Below, one piece after another: positions 34,848 to 47,075 of a stretch of 64,000 bases of DNA. Within the stretch, counting starts at the first letter, position 1. Each line of letters begins with the position of its first letter. Location: the NCBI RefSeq assembly GCF_020097815.1, contig NZ_CP083663.1, forward strand, positions 1,488,001 through 1,552,000, written 5' to 3'. Source of the DNA: Haloprofundus salinisoli. Lineage in GTDB: Archaea > Halobacteriota > Halobacteria > Halobacteriales > Haloferacaceae. Both the position numbers and the translations under genes were made by a program. The notes under the pieces were generated by a model. That model did no database searches, was not told where the DNA came from, and worked only from the letters and a program-made list of their open reading frames with translations.

Positions 34848-36101
34848 ATGAATCCTCACGAAAAACAATTTGAGACGTTGTCGGTGACCCACGGCGAACG
34901 CGACCAGCGCCCCGCCGAGGGCGTCGAGGACGTCGTCGTGCCCCTCCACCTGAGTTCGACGTACGAGATTCCCGACATCGACCCCGAGGTGGGCCTCGAA
35001 GATCTGGACCCCGACGAGGGGCAGTTCCTCTACTCTCGGCTCTCGAACCCGACGCGGAACGCGCTCGAACACCGACTGGCGGCGCTCGAAGGCGGAACCT
35101 ACGGATTTGCCTTCGCCTCCGGCACCGCGGCCATCGTCGCCACGGTGATGGCCGCCGTCGAACCCGGCGACCACGTCGTCGCCTTCGACGACCTCTACGG
35201 CGGGACGCGCACGATGTTGACTCGACTGTTCGAAGAGCGCCTGCACGTCGACGTCTCGTTCGTCGACGCCCGCGAGGTCGACGTCGTCGCCGACGCGATG
35301 CGCGAGGAGACGACGCTCGTCTGGATGGAGACGCCGACCAATCCCCTCCTGCGTCTCTGCGATATCGAAGCCATCGCCGACGTCGCGCGCGAACACGACG
35401 CGCTCCTCGGCGTCGACAACACGTTCCTCAGCCCCGTCTGTCAGAACCCGCTCGAACTCGGTGCCGACGTGGTGGTTCACAGTACGACGAAGTATCTGAA
35501 CGGCCACAGCGACTCCTTGGGCGGGGCGGCCATCACCGACTGCGCGACTCTCTCCGAGGAGATCGCGTTCCTCCAGCGCGTCGGCATGGGGAACATGCTC
35601 TCGCCGTTCGACTCGTATCTCGTGCTTCGCGGGACGAAGACGCTCCCGCTGCGGATGCGCCAGCACAACGAGAACGCGATGGTCGTCGCGCGGTTCTTAG
35701 AGGACCACGAGCGCGTGCGGTCGGTCCACTACCCCGGCCTGGAGAGCCACCCACAGCACGACCTGGCGAAGAGGCAGATGTCCGGTTACGGCGGCGTGCT
35801 CTCCGTGGAACTGGACGCCGACCTCGACGGCACCGCCGAGTTCCTCGGCCACCTCTCGGAATTCTCGCTGGCGGTGAGTCTCGGCGGCGTCGAGTCGCTC
35901 GTCGAACACCCGGCGACGATGACGCACTCGCCGCTGTCGCAGGCCGAACGCGACGAACTCGGCATCACCAACTCCCTGATTCGCCTCTCGGTCGGCGTCG
36001 AACACGTCGACGACCTCGTCTCGGATCTGGAAGCCGGCTTCGCGGCGCTCGCGTCGCACTCGGTGGCCGGCAGCGACGCGGCGGCGATGTCCGACGACTG
36101 A
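34848..36101 (+). CDS. metB: Trans-sulfuration enzyme (cystathionine gamma-synthase/lyase family)
   Basis: 417 residues from MNPHEKQFETLSVTHGERDQ. An in-frame ATG 57 bp upstream is unlikely because a TATA-like GATATATG at 34812-34819 places the transcript start near 34843. PLP-fold family motifs are SRLSNPTRNALEHRLAALEGG, FASGTAAIVATVMA, DNTFLSPVCQNPLELGADVVVHSTTKY, with the PLP lysine near 214, and LGGVESLVEHPATMTHSPL. Members make or cleave cystathionine, or act as methionine gamma-lyase or sulfhydrylase. The family is certain but the exact reaction is not. It lies alone between pheT and valS. Confidence 0.92.
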   Translation: MNPHEKQFETLSVTHGERDQRPAEGVEDVVVPLHLSSTYEIPDIDPEVGLEDLDPDEGQFLYSRLSNPTRNALEHRLAALEGGTYGFAFASGTAAIVATVMAAVEPGDHVVAFDDLYGGTRTMLTRLFEERLHVDVSFVDAREVDVVADAMREETTLVWMETPTNPLLRLCDIEAIADVAREHDALLGVDNTFLSPVCQNPLELGADVVVHSTTKYLNGHSDSLGGAAITDCATLSEEIAFLQRVGMGNMLSPFDSYLVLRGTKTLPLRMRQHNENAMVVARFLEDHERVRSVHYPGLESHPQHDLAKRQMSGYGGVLSVELDADLDGTAEFLGHLSEFSLAVSLGGVESLVEHPATMTHSPLSQAERDELGITNSLIRLSVGVEHVDDLVSDLEAGFAALASHSVAGSDAAAMSDD

Positions 36102-36193
36102 GTCTCGCCGCTTCGCCCTGCCCTCGGACGCAGTACCGCCTGCCGGACAACCGAGGCGTTTAACAGCGGTCCGGGGAGTAGACACGTCCGAGA

Positions 36194-38785
36194 ATGCCCA
36201 GTGGAGCATACGACCCGGAGGCCACGGAACGAAAGTGGCAGAAGCGGTGGCTCGACGAGGAGACGTACGACTACGACGACGCCGCGGTCGACGGGGACAC
36301 GGTCTTCTCCATCGACTCGCCGCCGCCGACGGTGTCTGGGAGTCTCCACTGGGGCCACGTGTACGGCTTCACCCTGCAGGATTTCGTCGCCCGCTTCGAG
36401 CGGATGCGCGGCGAGAACGTCTTCTTCCCGTTCGGCTACGACGACAACGGCATCGCCTCCGAGCGACTGACCGAGGACGAACTCGACATCGAACACCAAG
36501 ACTACGAGCGCCGCGAGTTCCAACAGCTCTGCCGGGAGGTCTGCGCCGAGTACGAATCGGAGTTCACCGAGAAGATGCAGGCGCTCGGCATCTCCATCGA
36601 CTGGGACCGCACCTACCGAACCATCGAACCGCGCGTCCAGCGCGCCTCCCAGCTCTCCTTCATCGAACTGTACGAACAGGGCCGCGAATACCGCCAGCGC
36701 GCGCCCGCCATCTGGTGTCCCGAGTGCGAGACGGCCATCTCGCAGGTGGAGACCGAGGACGACGAACAGCCGAGTCACTTCCACGACATCGAGTTCGAGG
36801 TCACGGATTCGGCGGAGTCCTTCGTCATCTCGACCACGCGGCCGGAACTCCTGCCCGCGTGTGTCGCCGTCTTCGTCCACCCCGACGACGACGAGAATCA
36901 GCATCTGGTCGGCGAGGAGGCGACGATTCCGCTATTCGGTCAATCCGTCCCGATCATCGCCGACGACCGCGTCGACATGGAAACCGGGTCCGGCATCGTC
37001 ATGTGCTGTACGTTCGGCGATCAGAACGACATCGAGTGGTACCAGGCGCACGACCTGGACCTCCGCATCGCCATCGACGAGTCCGGCACGCTGACCGAGG
37101 AAGCCGACGAGTACGCCGGATTGGACCGCGACGACGCCCGCGAGGCCATCGTCTCGGACCTCGACGACGCGGGCTACCTGCTCGACCGCCGCGCCATCAC
37201 CCACGTGGTGAACGTCCACGAGCGCTGCGGAACGCCCGTCGAGTTCCTCGTCACCGAGCAGTGGTACATCAAACTGCTCGACAAGACCGACGAGTATCTG
37301 GAGGCCGGGAGAGAGATGGAGTGGTTCCCCGAGAAGATGTTCACCCGGTACAAAAACTGGATCGAAGGGCTCCAGTGGGACTGGTCCATCTCCCGACAGC
37401 GCTCCTCGGGCATCCCGTTTCCCGTCTGGTACTGCGCGGAGTGCGACCACGAGGTCATCGCCCGCAAGGAAGACCTGCCGGTCGACCCGCTGTCGGACGA
37501 CCCGCCGGTCGACGCCTGCCCGGAGTGCGGCTACGACGAGTTCGTCCCCGAGGACGACGTGTTCGACACGTGGGCGACGTCCTCGCTGACGCCGCTCGTC
37601 AACGCCGGGTGGGACTGGGACCCCGAGAGCGAGGAGTACGCGATGGAGCGTCCGGAGATCTACCCGTTCGACGTGCGCCCGCAGGGTCACGACATCATCT
37701 CCTTTTGGCTGTTCCACACGGTCGTCAAGTGCTACGAGCACACCGGCGAGGTGCCGTTCGACTCGGTGATGATCAACGGGATGGTGCTCGACGAGAACCG
37801 CGTGAAGATGTCCAAATCCTTGGGCAACATCGTCTCGCCGGACGAGGTGCTCGACGAGTACCCCGTCGACGCCGCGCGCTACTGGGCGGCCGGGAGCGCC
37901 GTCGGCGACGACCTGCCGTACAACGAGAAGGGTATCGTCGCGGGCGAGAAGTTGCTTCGAAAGCTGTGGAACGCCTCGAAACTCGTCGACAGCCTCACCC
38001 CCGACGAGCGTCTCGACCAGCCCGACGACCTGCGGGCCATCGACCGCTGGTTGCTCGCGGAGATGGACGACACCATCCGATTCGTCACCGAGAAGCTCGA
38101 ATCGCGAGAGTTCTCGAAGGCCAGAGACCACCTCCGGAGCTTCTTCTGGCACACGTTCTGCGACGACTACCTCGAAATCGCCAAAGAGCGCGACGACGAG
38201 TCGGCGGCGTACGCGCTTCAGACGGCGCACCGGCGCTTCCTCAAACTGTTCGCGCCGTTTCTCGCGCACATCACCGAGGAGCTCTGGCGGGAGCTGTACG
38301 ACGACCGGAGCATCCACAACACCGACTGGCCCGACCCCCTCGGCCTCGACGCCGACCACGAGGCCGGCGAGACGGCGATGGCCGTCGTCGGCGCGCTCCG
38401 CAAGTACAAGAGCGACGCCCAACTGTCGCTGAACGCCTCCATCGACAGCGTCGACGTGTACGGCAACGTCGCCGGATTCCAGGAGGAGATCCAGCGGGTG
38501 ATGCACGTCGAGTCGCTGTCAACCCTCGAAGAAGAACCCGAGATCGAGTCCGTCGTGACGGGTATCGACCTCGACTACTCGGTCGTCGGTCCCGAGTACG
38601 GCAGTCAGGTGCCGGAGATAGAGGCCGGGCTGGAGGCCGGCGAGTACGAGCTCGGCGAGGAGTCGCTGTCAGTCGCGGGTGTCGAACTCGACTCGGAGAT
38701 GTTCAGCGTGGACCGCGAACGGCAGTACACCGGCGAGGGAGAGATGCTCGAAGCCGGCGACGCAATCGTCATCGTGCGGAACTGA
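36194..38785 (+). CDS. valS: Valyl-tRNA synthetase
   Basis: 863 residues. The HIGH-equivalent is HWGH at residues 52-55 and KMSKS lies near residue 538 (ENRVKMSKSLGN). An intact CP1 editing domain (about 170-330, FVISTTRPELLPACVAVFVHP, METGSGIVMCCTFGDQND), two zinc-finger-like Cys pairs (WCPECETA and CAECDHE/CPECGYDEF) and a C-terminal anticodon domain are present. It charges tRNA-Val and hydrolyses mischarged Thr. A GTTTAACA box at about 36157-36164, roughly 33 bp before the ATG, may be its promoter. Confidence 0.97.
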   Translation: MPSGAYDPEATERKWQKRWLDEETYDYDDAAVDGDTVFSIDSPPPTVSGSLHWGHVYGFTLQDFVARFERMRGENVFFPFGYDDNGIASERLTEDELDIEHQDYERREFQQLCREVCAEYESEFTEKMQALGISIDWDRTYRTIEPRVQRASQLSFIELYEQGREYRQRAPAIWCPECETAISQVETEDDEQPSHFHDIEFEVTDSAESFVISTTRPELLPACVAVFVHPDDDENQHLVGEEATIPLFGQSVPIIADDRVDMETGSGIVMCCTFGDQNDIEWYQAHDLDLRIAIDESGTLTEEADEYAGLDRDDAREAIVSDLDDAGYLLDRRAITHVVNVHERCGTPVEFLVTEQWYIKLLDKTDEYLEAGREMEWFPEKMFTRYKNWIEGLQWDWSISRQRSSGIPFPVWYCAECDHEVIARKEDLPVDPLSDDPPVDACPECGYDEFVPEDDVFDTWATSSLTPLVNAGWDWDPESEEYAMERPEIYPFDVRPQGHDIISFWLFHTVVKCYEHTGEVPFDSVMINGMVLDENRVKMSKSLGNIVSPDEVLDEYPVDAARYWAAGSAVGDDLPYNEKGIVAGEKLLRKLWNASKLVDSLTPDERLDQPDDLRAIDRWLLAEMDDTIRFVTEKLESREFSKARDHLRSFFWHTFCDDYLEIAKERDDESAAYALQTAHRRFLKLFAPFLAHITEELWRELYDDRSIHNTDWPDPLGLDADHEAGETAMAVVGALRKYKSDAQLSLNASIDSVDVYGNVAGFQEEIQRVMHVESLSTLEEEPEIESVVTGIDLDYSVVGPEYGSQVPEIEAGLEAGEYELGEESLSVAGVELDSEMFSVDRERQYTGEGEMLEAGDAIVIVRN

Positions 38786-38873
38786 GCGATGCTCGCTGCG
38801 GAATAGAGCCGTAACCGTCGCGCGGGCGACGCCCGCGTGCGTGAACTGCTACTTTACAGGTCGACGCTGAAGT

Positions 38874-39929
38874 CTACGTGTCGACGCCGACGGCCTCTTC
38901 GACGCTGTCGAAGCCGTCACGTTCCAACAGGTCGAGGAGTCCTGCGTTGATGTCGCGGGCGACGCTCGGTCCCTCGTAGACGAGCGCCGTGTACAACTGG
39001 ACGAGACTCGCTCCGGCGCGTATCTTCGCGTAGGCACCCTCCGCGTCGGAGACGCCGCCGACGCCGATAATGGGGACGTCGGTTCGGCGGGCGACGAAGC
39101 GAATCATCTTCGTCGCACGGTGCTCGATGGGTTTCCCGGAGAGGCCGCCGCGTTCGGCCTGATTCGGGCTGCGGAGCGAGGCGGGTCGCTCCGTCGTCGT
39201 GTTGGTAGCGACGACGCCGTCGAGAGCCAGGTCGTCGACGACGGCGAGCGCTTCCTCGATAGCCGGCTCCGGCAGGTCGGGGGAAAACTTCACCAGAAGG
39301 GGCGACGCCCCGGCGTCTTTGAGCGCGCCGAGGATGCGTTCCAGGGATTCGCGGTTCTGGAGTTCGCGGAGTCCGGGCGTGTTCGGACTGGAGACGTTGA
39401 CGACGAAGTAGTCGCCCGCGTCGGCGACGCGTTCGTAGGTGTAGCGGTAGTCGTCGGCCGCCTCGGCCAAGGGAGTCGATTTCGACTTACCGATGTTGAT
39501 GCCGACGGGCACGTCTGGGAGCTCGCCCGCGTCGAGTCGTTCGCCCACCGCGTCGGCCCCGTGGTTGTTGAAGCCCATCCGGTTGATGATGGCCTGGTCC
39601 TCGGGAAGACGGAACATTCGGGGGCGGGGGTTGCCGGGCTGGCGCTCCGCGGTGACACCGCCGACTTCGACGTGACCGAACCCGAGGGCGGCGAGAACGG
39701 CGGGGATCTCGGCGTTCTTGTCGAAGCCGGCGGCGACGCCGACGGGGTTCGAGAACGGCTCGCCGAACAGGTTCACGTTTAGGCGAGCGTCGTCGACGGT
39801 GTACCGGTGTGCGAGTACGCCCTCCACTCGGGTGTGTTGTACGGCGCGGAGTACGCGATAGGTGGCTCGGTGGGCCGACTCGGGCGGCAGCGCGAACAGC
39901 GCCGGTTTCGTCGCGTCGTACGGTCGCAT
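38874..39929 (-). CDS. pyrD: Dihydroorotate dehydrogenase (quinone), class 2
   Basis: 351 residues, including the N-terminal extension typical of membrane-associated class 2 enzymes. Flavin and substrate motifs are FGEPFSNPVGVAAGFDKNAE, RMGFNNHGADAV, the catalytic-Ser region VNVSSPNTPGLRELQNRESL, and the FMN-phosphate loop IIGVGGVSDAEGAYAKIRAGAS. It oxidises dihydroorotate to orotate in pyrimidine synthesis and passes electrons to the quinone pool. A single gene on the minus strand, convergent with valS. Confidence 0.96.
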   Translation of the reverse strand: MRPYDATKPALFALPPESAHRATYRVLRAVQHTRVEGVLAHRYTVDDARLNVNLFGEPFSNPVGVAAGFDKNAEIPAVLAALGFGHVEVGGVTAERQPGNPRPRMFRLPEDQAIINRMGFNNHGADAVGERLDAGELPDVPVGINIGKSKSTPLAEAADDYRYTYERVADAGDYFVVNVSSPNTPGLRELQNRESLERILGALKDAGASPLLVKFSPDLPEPAIEEALAVVDDLALDGVVATNTTTERPASLRSPNQAERGGLSGKPIEHRATKMIRFVARRTDVPIIGVGGVSDAEGAYAKIRAGASLVQLYTALVYEGPSVARDINAGLLDLLERDGFDSVEEAVGVDT

Positions 39930-40010
39930 CGTGCGTACCCTGTCGACGCTGGCGCATTAATCCGCCGAACGCGTCGCTCGGCGGGTGGGGTTATCGAGAC
40001 ACGGACGCTC

Positions 40011-40208
40011 TCAGAAGTCGTGCTCTACTTCGTCCGGGTCGGCTTTTTGGATGATGATCTTGTTGTCGCGGACACGGACGAACACCTCGTCACCGATCTC
40101 GAGACCGGCGACCGCGAGTTCGTCTTCGTGGAGGTTAACGTGTACGTTGTGGTATTCGCCGTTTTCGTCTTTGGCACCACTCGGGCTGAGCTTCTTTTTC
40201 CGAACCAT
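40011..40208 (-). CDS. AbrB/SpoVT-like small protein
   Basis: 65 residues: MVRKKKLSPSGAKDENGEYH, then a VHVNLHEDELAVAGLEIGDEVFVRVRDNKIII segment. The segment after residue 20 has the swapped-hairpin AbrB pattern (GLEIGDEVFVRVRDNKIIIQ). Such domains bind DNA, often as antitoxins or regulators. No toxin gene is adjacent. TATA-like TTATGTATA about 32 bp above the ATG (about 40240) gives a short leader. It is divergent from the MC1 gene, sharing a 240-bp region. Confidence 0.8.
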   Translation of the reverse strand: MVRKKKLSPSGAKDENGEYHNVHVNLHEDELAVAGLEIGDEVFVRVRDNKIIIQKADPDEVEHDF

Positions 40209-40397
40209 CGCGGTTGTCTACTCGAACCTCGCTGTAGGATATACATAAGTGTTGTCTCACCGCGCTTCGCATGCGCGCGAGCGAAAACAACAACAGAGAC
40301 GGAGTATTCGGTCAGAATGATGGTTCCTTCGACCGCTAATCGCCAGCACGCGGGGGGACGATATTTAAGCGTTTCGTCGGATAGTGCTCATTTAGCC

Positions 40398-40411
40398 GAT
40401 ATATTTATATC
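40398..40411 (+). promoter_or_regulatory. Palindromic TATA element of the MC1 gene
   Basis: GATATATTTATATC at 40398-40411 is a perfect inverted repeat and the strongest TATA-like element in the divergent region. It predicts a transcript start near 40430, with an 18-20 nt leader before the MC1 ATG at 40449. A second AT-rich box lies near 40361-40367. Confidence 0.55.
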
Positions 40412-40448
40412 AAACCGTGTGTTCGATTGCCATGGAGAGCAGAAAACC

Positions 40449-40757
40449 ATGGTACGTGAAGACGGTAAGCGTAATTTCGCGCTTCGAGATTCGAGTGGAA
40501 CAGAGTCGAGTGTGTTCTCGGGGAACACCCCCCGTCAGGCGGCGCTGAAGGCGGCCAGACGGCTCGAACCGGGTAGTTCCGAGGACAGCGCCGAGCGGAC
40601 GGAGCTTCAGCTCCGAGAGAAGGGGACTGACAAGGTCCACATCTACGACGGCTGGGCGTGGAACGAGACCGCCCCCGACAACAAACCCGACTGGATGCCC
40701 GACGACATCACCGAGGCGAACGTCTCGAAGAAAGGCATCGAACACATCGAAGAGTAA
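40449..40757 (+). CDS. mc1: Non-histone chromosomal protein MC1
   Basis: 102 residues: MVREDGKRNFALRDSSGTES, then SVFSGNTPRQAALKAARRLE, a KVHIYDGWAWNE centre and an acidic tail. The GKRNFALRDSSG, TPRQAALKAARRL and KGTDKVHIYDGWAWNE blocks are the family signature of MC1, which binds and bends DNA around microcircles or four-way junctions. A strong TATA box lies 45 bp upstream. An out-of-frame ATG at 40432 begins a 38-codon frame that overlaps the start. MC1 is chromatin-associated in the cytoplasm. Confidence 0.93.
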   Translation: MVREDGKRNFALRDSSGTESSVFSGNTPRQAALKAARRLEPGSSEDSAERTELQLREKGTDKVHIYDGWAWNETAPDNKPDWMPDDITEANVSKKGIEHIEE

Positions 40758-41393
40758 GGATTCGTCATCCGGACATCTTTTGCAGGCGTCGTTCTCCGAT
40801 AGGATTTTCAACCGCGTGCTCGGAGGCCCAGACGCGCGGCTACCACTCGACCAGACCGCACGTGCGACGCGTGGGATGACCGGTCGACCTCCTGCCGTGC
40901 GATACTTCTTTCCGAGTCACATCACCACTCGACACTCCCGCATGTCTCTGACTCTCTCACGGTGTGAAACCGCATGACGAAGTGGTCTCGGTTCGACGGT
41001 CTTTTATGTGACCCTGTCTTTGCTGATAATGCGAAGGTCGCCCCGACGGGGTGACCGGGGTTGCCCCGAAGTCGTGCTCTGCACGGACCCTGCGGCAATC
41101 CCGAGACGACGCCCTTATATGCTAAGGGCGTTCAGTCGAAGTACGCAGAGGTCGCCGCCGGATATCGATTCCGACGGCGACCGACATCCGATGCCCTTAA
41201 GTGTATCAGGGCATTCGGAGGTAATGCGGAAAAACAAGATACGACGCGATTGCGAGGCCGTTCAACTCGGCCATCAATCGCGGGCTGGGTCGAAGCGAAT
41301 CCGACGGGTTTATACCCGCGAATTGCTTCCACCTAAGTCCGAAGGAAATGAGGATTCCGCCCCTGCGGTCCGCCGTACAGACGGAATCTGATG
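40758..41393 (+). promoter_or_regulatory. rRNA operon upstream region with four tandem promoters
   Basis: No credible gene is present. Four promoter-like units share a CGACG/CGATG block followed by a TATA-like box: 40992-41014 (TTCGACGGTCTTTTATGTG), 41102-41125 (CGACGCCCTTATATGCTAAG), 41186-41210 (CCGATGCCCTTAAGTGTATC) and 41298-41320 (CCGACGGGTTTATACCCG). Predicted starts are about 25 bp downstream. Units 2-4 sit in inverted repeats. TGCGAAGG and TGCGGAAA recur in similar positions after units 1 and 3. Multiple tandem rRNA promoters are known in haloarchaea. Confidence 0.8.
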
Positions 41394-41409
41394 TGAGCCA
41401 ACGTAGTTC
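41394..41409 (+). other. 16S rRNA processing stem, 5' arm
   Basis: The 16-nt TGAGCCAACGTAGTTC at 41394-41409 is the exact reverse complement of 43093-43108. Further pairing continues inward through CCCGACCGAC, GGTC/GTCG, GAACTC and GCAAT, with small bulges. This is the haloarchaeal 16S precursor helix, normally cut by the bulge-helix-bulge endonuclease encoded by endA. Confidence 0.85.
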
Positions 41410-41530
41410 GGTGACACCCGACCGACCGACGGTCTCGTCGCCGAACTCGGACCATGCAATACCTATAACGGTGATTCGCTCCCGTCAGGGAGCAAATCCC
41501 GCCACCCCCTGACCCACCAGGGTCAGGAAC

Positions 41531-43003
<1,473 letters not shown>

Positions 43004-43092
43004 ACTGACCCGTGACCACCCCGACGTGGGTGGCACACCTTTCATTGCAATCCTGAGTTCGCCGACGACCGCTCTGTCGGTCGGGCACCTCA

Positions 43093-43108
43093 GAACTACG
43101 TTGGCTCA
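43093..43108 (+). other. 16S rRNA processing stem, 3' arm
   Basis: GAACTACGTTGGCTCA is the exact reverse complement of 41394-41409; the paired region extends back to about 43045. It lies between the 16S end and tRNA-Ala. Confidence 0.85.
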
Positions 43109-43115
43109 AAAGACG

Positions 43116-43139
43116 CTCCTGCTTGGTTGAAAGCAGGAG
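43116..43139 (+). other. Perfect hairpin immediately upstream of tRNA-Ala
   Basis: CTCCTGCTT (43116-43124) and AAGCAGGAG (43131-43139) form a 9-bp stem with a six-base loop, ending one base before the tRNA. It may guide processing of the 16S-tRNA junction. Confidence 0.6.
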
Positions 43140-43140
43140 T

Positions 43141-43212
43141 GGGCCCATAGCTCAGTGGTAGAGTGCCTCCTTTGCAAGGAGGATGCCCAGGGTTCGAATC
43201 CCTGTGGGTCCA
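43141..43212 (+). tRNA. tRNA-Ala (TGC)
   Basis: 72 nt. Acceptor GGGCCCA pairs TGGGTCC with A as discriminator, anticodon loop TTTGCAA, anticodon TGC within CTCC/GGAG, and T arm CAGGG-TTCGAAT-CCCTG. No CCA is encoded. It lies in the 16S-23S spacer, as usual in haloarchaea. Confidence 0.97.
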
Positions 43213-43232
43213 TCACTCGGACCGACCCGAGA

Positions 43233-43281
43233 CCGTGTCCCTTAAGTGGGAGACGCCACTCGATTCAAGTCCGAAGCAAGA
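43233..43281 (+). promoter_or_regulatory. Internal promoter in the 16S-23S spacer
   Basis: CCGTGTCCCTTAAGTGGGAG resembles the third upstream rRNA promoter (CCGATGCCCTTAAGTGTATC). The AGTCCGAAG placed about 25 bp after the TATA matches the same motif at the same distance after the fourth promoter. This could transcribe 23S-5S independently. Confidence 0.65.
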
Positions 43282-43361
43282 CCGATGCACCACCCCGTGT
43301 AAGCGCGGGTGGGAAGGGTTGAACACGTGACCATTCACTCCGGCGCGTGTCATGAAACCGT

Positions 43362-43393
43362 GTGTACGTGCAATCCAGACGTCCACTGGACCC
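43362..43393 (+). other. 23S rRNA processing stem, 5' arm
   Basis: GTGTACGTGCAATCCAG (43362-43378) pairs exactly with 46409-46425, and CTGGACCC (43386-43393) with 46394-46401. The unpaired bases between give a bulge-helix-bulge-like joint. Confidence 0.85.
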
Positions 43394-43434
43394 GTTCAAT
43401 CGAACGGATTACAGTGTCCATCACTATACCATCG

Positions 43435-46340
<2,906 letters not shown>

Positions 46341-46393
46341 CTCATACCGCATGGGTATAGAGGTTTTCAGACGCTGCATCCATTCGATCGAAT

Positions 46394-46425
46394 GGGTCCA
46401 GGCGTTCACTGGATTGCACGTACAC
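46394..46425 (+). other. 23S rRNA processing stem, 3' arm
   Basis: Complement of the 5' arm at 43362-43393, including the exact 17-bp CTGGATTGCACGTACAC at 46409-46425. Confidence 0.85.
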
Positions 46426-46508
46426 TACGGTTTCCGCAAGCCCAAGACAGCATTCGTCTTGCACAACCGACTTTGGAAGAAAGAACGGTTCGACTCCGTT
46501 CGTCGGCG

Positions 46509-46630
46509 TTAAGGCGGCCACAGCGGTGAGGTAACACCCGTACCCATCCCGAACACGGAAGTTAAGCTCACCAGCGTGAACGCAACTACTGGAGTGCGCG
46601 AGCCTCTGGAAACACGTTCTCGCCGCCTCT
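46509..46630 (+). rRNA. rrf: 5S ribosomal RNA
   Basis: About 122 nt. Terminal AGGCGGC pairs with GCCGCCT, the conserved GAACACGGAAGTTAAGC segment is present, and the position after 23S is standard. Ends are approximate by a few bases. Confidence 0.93.
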
Positions 46631-46647
46631 CACTCATACTTCATTCA

Positions 46648-46685
46648 TCGCCCACAGAGCACGCGCTCTGCGGGCGTTCTTCATT
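46648..46685 (+). terminator. Terminator-like hairpin after 5S rRNA
   Basis: CGCCCaCAGAGC and GCTCTGcGGGCG form a long stem with an ACGC loop and one mismatch, followed by TTCTTCATTT. It would end the rRNA transcript before tRNA-Cys, which has its own TATA-like box. Confidence 0.55.
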
Positions 46686-46700
46686 TCGAAACACATCGCT

Positions 46701-46735
46701 ATCCTTAAGCGGCCGACGCTAATAGAATCAGACGC
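46701..46735 (+). promoter_or_regulatory. tRNA-Cys promoter
   Basis: A CTTAAGC box at 46703-46709 lies about 28 bp before the tRNA and is followed by a CGACGC motif. Together with the preceding hairpin it suggests independent transcription of tRNA-Cys. Confidence 0.5.
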
Positions 46736-46811
46736 GCCAAGGTGGCAGAGTCCGGCCGAACGCAGCGGCCTGCAGAGCCGCCCATCGCCGGTTCAAATCC
46801 GGCCCTTGGCT
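46736..46811 (+). tRNA. tRNA-Cys (GCA)
   Basis: 76 nt. Acceptor GCCAAGG with CCTTGGC, discriminator T (U73 typical of Cys), anticodon loop CTGCAGA within GCGGC/GCCGC, and T arm GCCGG-TTCAAAT-CCGGC. No CCA encoded. Confidence 0.96.
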
Positions 46812-47075
46812 TAACTTCTCACGCGAAACAGTTCTCTCTTCGATTGTTGATATTCGTCGAGATGCCTCTCAGCGGAACGCTCACCTCTACTGGAGCGTCC
46901 CGCACGCCTTCGGGGCCCGATCAATTCGCCGTCGCCTACATCAGTTCACCAATTCAGAATACCGACGCGAGTGTGGTACGCTTCTCCACTCGATTAGCAG
47001 GGTCTACTCTCGATAATTATCATCTCGATAGGTTCTACTGAAAGCCTCAAGTATTGAACAGAGCGGATAAACCCG
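46812..47075. other. Gene-free stretch after tRNA-Cys
   Basis: 264 bp with lower GC than the flanks. The only structure seen is an imperfect inverted repeat, GCGGAACGCTC (46872-46882) with GAGCGTCCCGC (46893-46903). No coding frame with haloarchaeal composition is present. Confidence 0.5.
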
